The notes under the pieces are model-generated. The model saw only the letters and a program-made list of their open reading frames with translations. It was not told the origin of the DNA and did no database searches. From Lysobacteraceae bacterium (GTDB lineage Bacteria > Pseudomonadota > Gammaproteobacteria > Xanthomonadales > Xanthomonadaceae): 33,462 nucleotides of DNA. The position numbers were made by a program, and so were the translations under genes. Each line of letters begins with the position of its first letter. Within the stretch, counting starts at the first letter, position 1. The stretch covers positions 1-33,462 of the forward strand of contig QBLY01000026.1 of the NCBI GenBank assembly GCA_003241895.1. Direction: 5' to 3'. Shown in pieces: positions 1 through 6,770 of this stretch.

Positions 1-2
1 AG

Positions 3-55
3 CGAGGGTCACTGCCTGCGAAATAAAGGCTTCACTGAGCAGGCAGTGACCCTCG
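3..55. repeat. Perfect 17-bp inverted repeat (hairpin)
   Basis: Bases 3-19 and 39-55 are exact reverse complements (17 of 17) around a 19-base AT-richer loop (20-38). No T-run follows, so it is not a classic intrinsic terminator in the plus direction. It lies at the edge of the window. It could be the terminator of a gene lying before the window, or one copy of a dispersed REP-like palindrome. No second copy was noticed in the window. Confidence 0.75.
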
Positions 56-165
56 GTTCCGGGGTGGCGACGGCGCCAGTCCCCGCAGTTTGGAGAAGAA
101 CCTTTTTTTCGGCTGGGGGAAAGGCGATCGAACAGGCCCCCGCTAGCCCAAACTCCCAAGACAGC

Positions 166-171
166 TATAGA
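166..171 (+). promoter_or_regulatory. Possible -10 element for the CNBD-rhodanese gene
   Basis: TATAGA matches the sigma-70 -10 consensus at four of six positions. It lies about 30 bases before the ATG at 202, with a CAGGAG ribosome-binding site at 188-193. No clear -35 box is visible. Upstream bases 104-110 are a run of seven T without an adjoining hairpin. Confidence 0.3.
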
Positions 172-201
172 CTCGAACCGTCTGCTCCAGGAGTCCGCCC
201 C

Positions 202-1260
202 ATGCCCGTCCCCGCCACCGATCTGGCCCGCCTGTTCCCGCTTGAGTCCCTGCGCCAGGAAACCCGGGACCAGCTGGCCCGCGAGGCCTCCGTGTCCGAC
301 TACTCGCGCGGCGAGAACGTGTTCGAATCGGGCGACCTCGACGACGACACGGTCTACCTGCTCGACGGCGAGCTGCGCTGCAACTATCCCGACGGCCGCA
401 GCGTGGCCCACCTCGCCAGCGCACCGCATGGCCGCTATTCGCTCAACGACGCCGTGCCGCGCCGTTTCACCGCCAAGGTGGTGTCCGGGAAGGCGCGCGT
501 GATGCGCATCGATCGCCGCTACCTCGAGAAACTCATCACCTGGGACCAGCTCAGCCGCGACGAGAACAACCGCCACTACGGCACCGGCCCGGGCGGCAAC
601 AACTGGGTGTTCCGCCTGCTGCGCAGCCAGGCCTTCGCGCGCCTGCCGACGGGCAACATCGAGAAGATGTTCCAGCTGTTCGAGCCGGTGAACGTCAAGC
701 CCAGCGAGATCGTGATGCGCGAGGGCGACGCGCCGGATTATTTCTACGTGGTTCGCGAAGGCACTGCTTCGGTTTCCAAATACCTCGACGGTGCGCCGCA
801 GGTGGTGGCCTACCTGCGGGAAGGCGACACCTTCGGCGAAGACGCGCTGCTTTCGAACCTGCCGCGCAACGCCACGGTGCGCATGATGCAGGGCGGCGTG
901 CTGATGCGACTTTCGCGCGAGGCCTTCGAGGCCGTGCTCAAGCCGCCGATGCTGTCGTGGGTGCTGCCGTCCGAGGCGGCCAAGCTGGCCCAGCTGGGCG
1001 CGGCGCTGGTGGACGTGCGCATGCCCGAGGAGCACGCGCAGCGGGCCATCGACGGTTCGATCAACGTGCCGCTGTACCGCCTGCGCGAAGACATCGCCGG
1101 CGCACTGCCCTCCGGCAGCCGCGTGGTGGTCTATTGCAACACCGGCGAGCGCTCGGCGGCTGCGGCTTTCGTGCTCAAGCGGCTGGGATACGAGGTCAGC
1201 GCCCTGCATGGCGGCCTGGGCGCGATGCTCAGGCTGATCGCCGCCAACACGCCTGCCTGA
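202..1260 (+). CDS. Two cyclic-nucleotide-binding domains fused to a rhodanese
   Basis: 352 aa. The frame is open back to position 46, but the ATG at 202 has CAGGAG eight bases upstream and begins the first recognisable domain. Residues about 10-110 look like a degenerate cNMP-binding fold without a recognisable phosphate-binding cassette. Residues about 140-245 form a second CNBD with a good cassette, FGEDALLSNLPRNAT, including Glu213 and Arg222. Residues about 255-345 are a rhodanese with Asp271/Arg273 and an active-site loop CNTGERS carrying the presumed persulfide Cys312. No DNA-binding helix-turn-helix or membrane segment is seen. Inference: a cytoplasmic sulfurtransferase, or phosphatase-like rhodanese, whose activity is gated by a cyclic nucleotide bound in domain 2. 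Ligand and sulfur acceptor cannot be read from the sequence. It is convergent with rpiA, 19 bases away. Confidence 0.85.
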   Translation: MPVPATDLARLFPLESLRQETRDQLAREASVSDYSRGENVFESGDLDDDTVYLLDGELRCNYPDGRSVAHLASAPHGRYSLNDAVPRRFTAKVVSGKARVMRIDRRYLEKLITWDQLSRDENNRHYGTGPGGNNWVFRLLRSQAFARLPTGNIEKMFQLFEPVNVKPSEIVMREGDAPDYFYVVREGTASVSKYLDGAPQVVAYLREGDTFGEDALLSNLPRNATVRMMQGGVLMRLSREAFEAVLKPPMLSWVLPSEAAKLAQLGAALVDVRMPEEHAQRAIDGSINVPLYRLREDIAGALPSGSRVVVYCNTGERSAAAAFVLKRLGYEVSALHGGLGAMLRLIAANTPA

Positions 1261-1279
1261 ACGATCCCGCGTTGGCGGG

Positions 1280-1933
1280 TCAGCCGCGGATTGCGCGGAT
1301 CGCGTCGCCGATGATCACCACGTCCGCCGGGCGCGCCGCGAACAGCCCGCACGCCACCACGCCGGTGATCTGGTTGAGCTTCGCCTCCAGCGCCACCGGG
1401 TCCTGGATGCGCCAGTGGTGCACGTCCAGGATCCAGTTGCCGTTGTCGGTCACCACGCCCTCGCGCCACACCGGCTGGCCGTCCATGTCGGCTATGCGGC
1501 GCGCCACCAGGCTGCGCGCCATCGGCACCACTTCCACCGGCAGCGGGAACTGGCCCAGCAGTTCGACCTGCTTGGCGGCGTCGATGATGCAGACGAACTT
1601 GTCGCTGGCCGCCGCGATGATCTTCTCGCGCGTCAGCGCCGCGCCACCGCCCTTGATCAGGCGATTCCACGGGTCGCACTCGTCGGCGCCGTCCACGTAG
1701 AGCTTCAGCGGGCCCACCGCATTGAGGTCGAACACTGGGATGCCGTGCTGCTGCAGCTGGCGCGTGCTCTGCTCCGAGCTCGACACCGCGCCCTCGATGC
1801 GGTTCTTCATGCGCGCCAGGCCGTCGATGAAGAAGGCCACGGTGGAGCCCGTGCCAACGCCCACCACGCTGCCATCCTCGACGAATTCCAGGGCTTTTTC
1901 GGCGGCGAGTTTCTTCTGTGCGTCTCGGGACAT
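1280..1933 (-). CDS. rpiA: Ribose-5-phosphate isomerase A
   Basis: 217 aa, close to the usual 219. It interconverts ribose 5-phosphate and ribulose 5-phosphate in the non-oxidative pentose phosphate pathway, in the cytoplasm. Family motifs are all present: the phosphate loop GTGST (residues 27-31), DGADE with Asp81 and Asp84, KGGG with Lys94, and the catalytic Glu103 in ALTREK; these numbers match those of the E. coli enzyme. The ATG has GGAG seven bases upstream. It is the last gene of a minus-strand run coming from fau and the EVE gene (15-base gap to the EVE stop), so it may be cotranscribed with them. Confidence 0.97.
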   Translation of the reverse strand: MSRDAQKKLAAEKALEFVEDGSVVGVGTGSTVAFFIDGLARMKNRIEGAVSSSEQSTRQLQQHGIPVFDLNAVGPLKLYVDGADECDPWNRLIKGGGAALTREKIIAAASDKFVCIIDAAKQVELLGQFPLPVEVVPMARSLVARRIADMDGQPVWREGVVTDNGNWILDVHHWRIQDPVALEAKLNQITGVVACGLFAARPADVVIIGDAIRAIRG

Positions 1934-1948
1934 CGGCGGGCTCCGTGC

Positions 1949-2407
<459 letters not shown>

Positions 2408-2414
2408 GCGGCCA

Positions 2415-2996
2415 TTATCGCCCGGCCGGGACGAATCCGTGTTCGGTGGCGATCGCGTCCAGGGCCACGTCCCAGGGTTGGGTCGCCAGCCCGGGCAATT
2501 CCTGGAAGCCATAGCCGACGCCGATCAGCCGGGGTGGGGCGGCCGCGGTGCGGCGAAAGCCGAAGGCGCGGTCGTAGTAGCCGCCGCCCATGCCCAGCCG
2601 CGCTCCGCGCCGGTCGAAGCCCAGCAGGGGCAACAGCGCCCACTGCAGCTGGTCCGCGGCAAGCGTGGATTCGGGCGCCAGCAAGGGTTCGGGGATGCCG
2701 TAGCGGTTGGGCTGCATGGGATCGCCGGCGCGCCAGGGCGCGAAGCGCAGGCCGCCGTCGGCCTGCACCACGGGCAGGCACCAGACCTGGCCGGGCGCCA
2801 GCCGAAGCTGTACGGCGTGCAGCGGCAGTTCGCCGTTCACGGCCCAATAGCCGCCGACATAGCCGGGTTCGCGCAGGTCGGGCTGTTCACCCAGGTGGCG
2901 GGCCACCGAATCGGCGGCGGCCAGGCGGATGCCGGGCGTGAGTGCCGTGCGGCGTGCGCGCAGGTCGCGCCGCAGATCGTCGCGCGAAAGGTTCAA
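2415..2996 (-). CDS. fau: 5-formyltetrahydrofolate cyclo-ligase, TTG start
   Basis: 193 aa. It converts 5-formyl-THF to 5,10-methenyl-THF with ATP, recycling a storage folate. Recognisable features are the basic N-terminus (RRDLRARR), the PLHAVQL and PLLGFDRRGARLGMGGGYYDR segments (the last is the family signature, residues about 143-165), and length near the family norm. The start is TTG at 2996: a strong GGAGG lies seven bases upstream, while the nearby ATG in the next frame ends after six codons. It directly follows the 6S RNA gene, the gammaproteobacterial zapA-ssrS-fau(ygfA) order, and its ribosome-binding site lies within the 3' arm of the predicted 6S closing stem. Confidence 0.93.
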   Translation of the reverse strand: MNLSRDDLRRDLRARRTALTPGIRLAAADSVARHLGEQPDLREPGYVGGYWAVNGELPLHAVQLRLAPGQVWCLPVVQADGGLRFAPWRAGDPMQPNRYGIPEPLLAPESTLAADQLQWALLPLLGFDRRGARLGMGGGYYDRAFGFRRTAAAPPRLIGVGYGFQELPGLATQPWDVALDAIATEHGFVPAGR

Positions 2997-2999
2997 TGA

Positions 3000-3186
3000 A
3001 CATCCTCCACCATGCCGATGCGGGCGAAACGACCTTGATCCCTGGGATCAAGTGGGCACCTGTGTGACTGCGTCAGGCTTTCCGCAACGGGGCGGACATG
3101 CACACGGCTGTCACCGCAGATTCCCGGGTCGTGTTTATGGGACAAGGCGTATGTTTTGCACGCTGTCGGACACGGCAGAGGACGCA
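3000..3186 (-). ncRNA. ssrS: 6S RNA
   Basis: About 187 nt between zapA and fau, the conserved gammaproteobacterial location. The RNA contains GTGTGCATGTCCGC and CGGAAAGCCT, which I recognise from the conserved part of pseudomonad 6S RNAs, and the characteristic late hairpin CTTGATCC/GGATCAAG (8-bp perfect stem, 3034-3052). The ends are set by a closing helix: 3178-3184 pairs with 3001-3007 (7 bp, one G-U), stacked on 3173-3177 with 3013-3017 (5 bp) and a five-base bulge on the 3' side. A perfect TATAAT lies just upstream. 6S RNA mimics an open promoter and binds sigma-70 RNA polymerase in stationary phase. Exact ends are inferred from pairing, not mapped. Confidence 0.9.
3004..3008 (-). promoter_or_regulatory. 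Shine-Dalgarno of fau, inside the 6S RNA stem
   Basis: GGAGG on the minus strand, seven bases before the TTG at 2996. Four of its five bases (3004-3007) belong to the predicted 3' strand of the 6S closing helix (3001-3007 pairing with 3178-3184). It decides the TTG start. Confidence 0.7.
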
Positions 3187-3189
3187 TGG

Positions 3190-3195
3190 ATTATA
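3190..3195 (-). promoter_or_regulatory. -10 element of the 6S RNA promoter
   Basis: A perfect TATAAT on the minus strand, placing transcription start at about 3183-3186, which fits the start of the predicted closing stem. The -35 region is poor (TTCACC at 20-base spacing or CCAAAC at 17). It lies between the zapA stop and the RNA, so ssrS can be transcribed independently of zapA. Confidence 0.75.
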
Positions 3196-3223
3196 GGACG
3201 CGATCCGAAACGTTTGGTGAACG

Positions 3224-3517
3224 TCAGCGCGGCGCGTCGAACAGGCCGTCGAGCTTGCGGTTGAGCTCGCCCAGCGTGCGGTTGAGCGCCAGGTCACGCT
3301 GTTCGGCGGCCTGCTTGAGCTGCAGCAGCTCGTGCGCCAGGTTGAGCGCGGTCAGCACGGCCACCCGGTCCAGCGCCGCCATGCGGTTGCTGCCACGGAT
3401 CTCGCGCATGCGCGCGTCAAGCATGTGGGCGGCCGCCATCAGGCTTTCGCGCTCGTCGGACTCGACGCCGACGGTGAATTCGCGGTCGAGGATCTTGACG
3501 TTGACCGGCTCGCTCAC
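3224..3517 (-). CDS. zapA: Cell division protein ZapA
   Basis: 97 aa. ZapA binds and bundles FtsZ protofilaments at mid-cell. The N-terminal globular part begins EPVNVKILDREFTVGV, as is typical of ZapA, followed by ERESLMAAAHMLDARMREIR; the C-terminal half is a long coiled-coil helix (LAHELLQLKQ through LNRKLDGLF). The start is GTG, and it overlaps the stop of the upstream small gene by four bases (GTGA), so the two are probably translationally coupled. Downstream lies the 6S RNA gene. Confidence 0.95.
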   Translation of the reverse strand: MSEPVNVKILDREFTVGVESDERESLMAAAHMLDARMREIRGSNRMAALDRVAVLTALNLAHELLQLKQAAEQRDLALNRTLGELNRKLDGLFDAPR

Positions 3518-3735
3518 GCGTTGTGCTCCAGCGACTTGAGCCGCGTGATCATGGCTTCGACCCGGGACCGGGCCTGTTCATTCTTGTTGAGCAGGGCGGC
3601 GCGCTCGGCCACCAGCTGTTCCTGGCCCTGGCGCAGGCTGCGGATCTCGTCCAGCACGCGATGGTGCTGTTCAGCCAGGCGCTCAAAGCGCTCGGCCAAG
3701 GCCTGAAGTTGGGCAACGGGATCGGGGGAATTCAT
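3514..3735 (-). CDS. TIGR02449-type small coiled-coil protein (ZapB-like)
   Basis: 73 aa from the ATG at 3735, which has AAGGTG about eight bases upstream; the open frame extends twelve codons further without support. Almost the whole protein is one amphipathic helix (FERLAEQHHRVLDEIRSLRQ, then a second heptad stretch to SLEHNA), without membrane segments. It resembles the short conserved proteins placed next to zapA in Xanthomonadaceae and pseudomonads (TIGR02449) and, in size and coiled-coil nature, ZapB. Inference: a divisome accessory that may bridge ZapA. Homology to ZapB itself is not shown by the sequence. Confidence 0.85.
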   Translation of the reverse strand: MNSPDPVAQLQALAERFERLAEQHHRVLDEIRSLRQGQEQLVAERAALLNKNEQARSRVEAMITRLKSLEHNA

Positions 3736-3767
3736 CGAATGCACCTTAGGCTTGGCCGCCAGCGGGG

Positions 3768-6074
3768 TCAATACGGCGCCGGGATCGCCGCCACGGTGCC
3801 GGGCTGCCAGCTGCGGATGAAGGCCAGGCAGCGGTGCGAGTCCAGCGGCGGCGACAGCCAGAAGCCCTGGATCTCGTCGCAGCCCTGTTCGCGCAGGTAG
3901 CCCAGCTGCTGCTCGCTTTCAACGCCTTCGGCGATCACGTTCAGGCCCAGCGAATGGCCCATGGTGATGATGGTGGCGGTGATGGCTTCGTCGTCCGGGT
4001 CGCGGGTGAGGTCGCCGATGAATTCCTTGTCGATCTTGAGCGTGTCGATCGGCAGGCGCTTGAGGTAGACCAGCGACGAGTAGCCGGTGCCGAAGTCGTC
4101 GATCGCCAGGCTGACGCCGATCTTGCGCAACTCGTTGAGCACGTGCGTGGTTTGTTCGGCGTTCTGCATCACCATCGACTCGGTGACTTCCAGCTCGATG
4201 CGGTTGGCCGGCACGCCCAGGTCGCGGATCAGGTTGCGGATCTGCTCGGGCAGGTTGCCGCGCAGCAGCTGCAGCACCGAGACGTTCACGCCGATGGAGA
4301 TCTCGTTCAGGCCGTGGCCGCGCCAGCGCTTGAGTGTCTGCATCGCCTCGCTGAGCACCCAGTCGCCGATGGACAGGATGAGGCCTGATTCCTCGGCCAG
4401 CGGGATGAAGATCGTGGGCGGGATCTCGCCCAGTTCGGCGCTGTGCCAGCGCAGCAGTGCTTCCACGCCGGTGATTCGGCCGTCGGCGAGGGCCATGCGC
4501 GGCTGGTACACCAGCCGGAATTCGCCGCGGTCGAGCGCCTTGCGCAGCGAGGCCAGCACGGTGGCGCGGCGGCGCGACTCGGCGTCCATGGTCTCGTTGT
4601 AGATCTGGTAGGTGTTCCGGCCCTCGGCCTTGGCCTGGTACATGGCCGTGTCGGAGAACTTCAGCAGGTCGGTCGGCACCAGGGCGTGGTCGGGGTAGAG
4701 GCTGATGCCCAGCGACGGGGTGATGTTGACGTCGTGCCGTTCGTCCACTTCCAGAGGCATCGAGAACGCGGTGAGGATCTCACGCGCCATGCGCTCGACG
4801 GCGGGAATGGACTCAACGTCTTCCAGCACCACCGTGAACTCGTCGCCGCCCAGGCGGGCAACCGTGTCGGACGCGCCCACGGTGGCCTGCAGGCGGGTGG
4901 CCGCCGCCTTGAGCAGGCGGTCGCCGGCGGCGTGGCCCAGCGAATCGTTGATGTCCTTGAAGCGGTCGAGGTCGAGGAACAGCACCGCCACGCGTGTTTC
5001 CTGCCGGCGCGCCCGCACGATCGCCCGGCCCAGGCGCTCGGACAGCAGCGCGCGGTTGGGCAGGCCGGTGAGCGTGTCGTAGTTGGCCAGGTAGCGCAGT
5101 TCCTGTTCGGCGCGCTTCTTGTCGGTGATGTCGTTGACCACCGCCACGAAATGGCTGCGCAGGCCCAACGGGTCGCGCACTTCGCTCATCTCGATCCAGC
5201 CCAGGAACTCCTCGCCGTCCTTGCGCTTTTGCCACATTTCGCCGGCCCAATGCCCGGTGCGCTCCAGCACGTCGCGCACGCGCCGGTAGAACTCAGTGCT
5301 GTGCTGGCTGGAGTCGAGCAGGCGGCTGTTCTGGCCGATCACTTCCTCTTCGCTGTAGCCGGTGATGCGCGAGAAAGCCGGGTTCACCGAGATGAAGCCG
5401 AAGTCGAGGTCGATCACCGCCACCGCTTCGCTCATGCTGCGCAGCACTTCCAGCGCGACCCGGCGCTCGCGCTCGGCACGCCGTATCACGGTGACGTCAC
5501 GGGCGGTGCCGGCCATGCGCAGCGGGCTGCCGCTGGTGTCGCGTTCGACCACCTTGCCGCGCGAACGTACCCACACCCATTCACCGCGCGCGTTGCGGAC
5601 GCGGTGCTCGGACTCGAAGACGTCGGTGTGGCCGACGATGTGTTCCTGGAGCAGCTTCTGCACCCGCGGCAGGTCTTCGGGGTGGATGGTCTGGGTGCGC
5701 CAGTCCTCGGTGCTCAGCTCCTCGCGGCTGCCCTGGCCCAGCAGCTGGTTGGCGCCGAGGCGGTAGAGGGTGTCGTCGCGGATGTTCCAGTCCCAGAACT
5801 CGTCGCCCGAGCCCCACAGCGCCAGGTTCAGGCGCTCCTCGCGCTCGCGGATTTCGCCCAGCAGGGCGGTTTCCTGGCGCAGGCGGTCGCTGCGTACGCG
5901 CCACAGCAGCCACCCCAGCAGGACGGCGATGGTGAACAGGACCAGCTGGAGCAGGAATCCGGGCGACGGGCCCATGGCCTGGGCGGTTGCAACGGCAGGC
6001 AGGCCCATGGCTGTCGCGCCGGTGGCCGCTGCGCGGACCGCCGGGAACTTGCCATGTTTTCGCCACAGCGCCAT
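3768..6074 (-). CDS. Membrane PAS-PAS-GGDEF-EAL cyclic-di-GMP protein
   Basis: 768 aa from the ATG at 6074 (AGGGGA about 12 bases upstream); the frame is open to 6284 but that part is arginine-rich shadow. Residues 1-33 resemble a weak signal or anchor, 39-60 are a clear membrane helix, and 62-82 a charged linker helix. Two PAS/PAC units follow (about 82-200 and 205-325), then GGDEF (about 330-490, intact GGDEF at 409-413) and EAL (about 510-755; EAL at 538-540, Asn597, ELEVTES, IDDFGTG with Asp659/Asp660, Lys680, AEGVES, Gln736). Both catalytic motif sets look intact, so it may make and degrade c-di-GMP, switching through the PAS sensors. The product-inhibition I-site RxxD is absent (GASD, 400-403). 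The gene lies between the zapA block and divergent ygfB, which are close neighbours in E. coli. Confidence 0.93.
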   Translation of the reverse strand: MALWRKHGKFPAVRAAATGATAMGLPAVATAQAMGPSPGFLLQLVLFTIAVLLGWLLWRVRSDRLRQETALLGEIREREERLNLALWGSGDEFWDWNIRDDTLYRLGANQLLGQGSREELSTEDWRTQTIHPEDLPRVQKLLQEHIVGHTDVFESEHRVRNARGEWVWVRSRGKVVERDTSGSPLRMAGTARDVTVIRRAERERRVALEVLRSMSEAVAVIDLDFGFISVNPAFSRITGYSEEEVIGQNSRLLDSSQHSTEFYRRVRDVLERTGHWAGEMWQKRKDGEEFLGWIEMSEVRDPLGLRSHFVAVVNDITDKKRAEQELRYLANYDTLTGLPNRALLSERLGRAIVRARRQETRVAVLFLDLDRFKDINDSLGHAAGDRLLKAAATRLQATVGASDTVARLGGDEFTVVLEDVESIPAVERMAREILTAFSMPLEVDERHDVNITPSLGISLYPDHALVPTDLLKFSDTAMYQAKAEGRNTYQIYNETMDAESRRRATVLASLRKALDRGEFRLVYQPRMALADGRITGVEALLRWHSAELGEIPPTIFIPLAEESGLILSIGDWVLSEAMQTLKRWRGHGLNEISIGVNVSVLQLLRGNLPEQIRNLIRDLGVPANRIELEVTESMVMQNAEQTTHVLNELRKIGVSLAIDDFGTGYSSLVYLKRLPIDTLKIDKEFIGDLTRDPDDEAITATIITMGHSLGLNVIAEGVESEQQLGYLREQGCDEIQGFWLSPPLDSHRCLAFIRSWQPGTVAAIPAPY

Positions 6075-6173
6075 TAGGCCCGGAGGTCCCCTGTATCGAT
6101 CCGTGCTGGGTACCGAGTGTAGGGTGGCGCCAACAACGCCACAAGCGGCCAGCGCAAGTGGACCGCCCCGGCT

Positions 6174-6182
6174 TGATAGAAT
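6174..6182 (+). promoter_or_regulatory. Extended -10 promoter of ygfB-pepP
   Basis: TGATAGAAT is an extended -10 (TGn plus TAGAAT at 6177-6182), about 27 bases before the ygfB ATG. AGGCAGGA at 6196-6203 is the ribosome-binding site. No -35 box stands out, as expected for an extended -10 promoter. Confidence 0.55.
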
Positions 6183-6208
6183 GTCGGCATTCCCCAGGCA
6201 GGAAACCC

Positions 6209-6760
6209 ATGTCCGAAGCCCAGCTTCCCGAATACGCCGCCGTCGTCGCCGAACTGCAGGCCCTCGAGGCCAGCCTGGACGCATGCGAACTGCATGGTTC
6301 GCTCTGCGGCTACCTGTCCGGCGGTGGCCGGCACGACCGCGCGGGCTGGTTCGCGCAGGTCATGTCCGACCCGCTGCTGTCGCCGCCCGAGGCGGGCGGT
6401 GCCGTGGACCAGCTTTACGCCGCCAGTACCCGCCAGCTCGACTCCCCCGATTTCGAGTTCGAGCTGCTGCTGCCCGAGGACGAGCGCCCCGTCAGCGAGC
6501 GCGGCGACGGCCTGGTGGCCTGGTGCCGGGGCTTCCTGGGCGGGTTCGGCCTGGCCGCAGGCGCCAAACCGCCGCTGTCGGAGGAGTCCGAGGAGGCGCT
6601 GGGCGACATTGCCCGGATCGCCGCCAGCGACCTGAGCTACGAGGACCCGGAGGCCGATGAACAGGCACTGGAAGAGGTGTCCGAGTTCATCCGCGTCGCG
6701 GCCCTGCTGATGCATAGCGACTGCGTGCTGGGCCCGCGACACCGCCGCAAGCTCAACTGA
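6209..6760 (+). CDS. ygfB: UPF0149 family protein YgfB
   Basis: 183 aa. The ATG at 6209 is preceded by AGGCAGGA. Family hallmarks are the N-terminal helix with ASLDACELHGSLCGYLSGGG, the central WCRGFLGGFGLAAG at about residues 105-118, and an acidic C-terminal half ending in the EVSEFIRVAALLMH helix. All-helical and soluble; no catalytic residues are known. In Pseudomonas aeruginosa YgfB is reported to affect ampD-type amidase and beta-lactamase expression; its role here is unknown. It is followed after 10 bases by pepP, the same pair as in E. coli. Confidence 0.93.
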   Translation: MSEAQLPEYAAVVAELQALEASLDACELHGSLCGYLSGGGRHDRAGWFAQVMSDPLLSPPEAGGAVDQLYAASTRQLDSPDFEFELLLPEDERPVSERGDGLVAWCRGFLGGFGLAAGAKPPLSEESEEALGDIARIAASDLSYEDPEADEQALEEVSEFIRVAALLMHSDCVLGPRHRRKLN

Positions 6761-6770
6761 GGCCGCGGCG

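Noticed and set aside
1-60. Integron attC site or CRISPR repeat
   Set aside because: No GTT/AAC core sites, no integrase or cas gene, and only one copy of the palindrome.
111-150. GGCT-GGGGG / CCCCC-AGCC imperfect hairpin as a riboswitch
   Set aside because: It lies before the likely -10 at 166, has a three-base bulge and no known riboswitch motif.
46-201. N-terminal extension of the CNBD-rhodanese protein
   Set aside because: The frame is open but lacks a ribosome-binding site at 46, overlaps the hairpin, and encodes no recognisable domain; ATG 202 has CAGGAG.
4443-6077. 544-codon open frame antisense to the GGDEF-EAL gene
   Set aside because: Composition is typical of an antisense shadow (His, Val, Gln, Ala rich) and the opposite strand carries intact catalytic domains.
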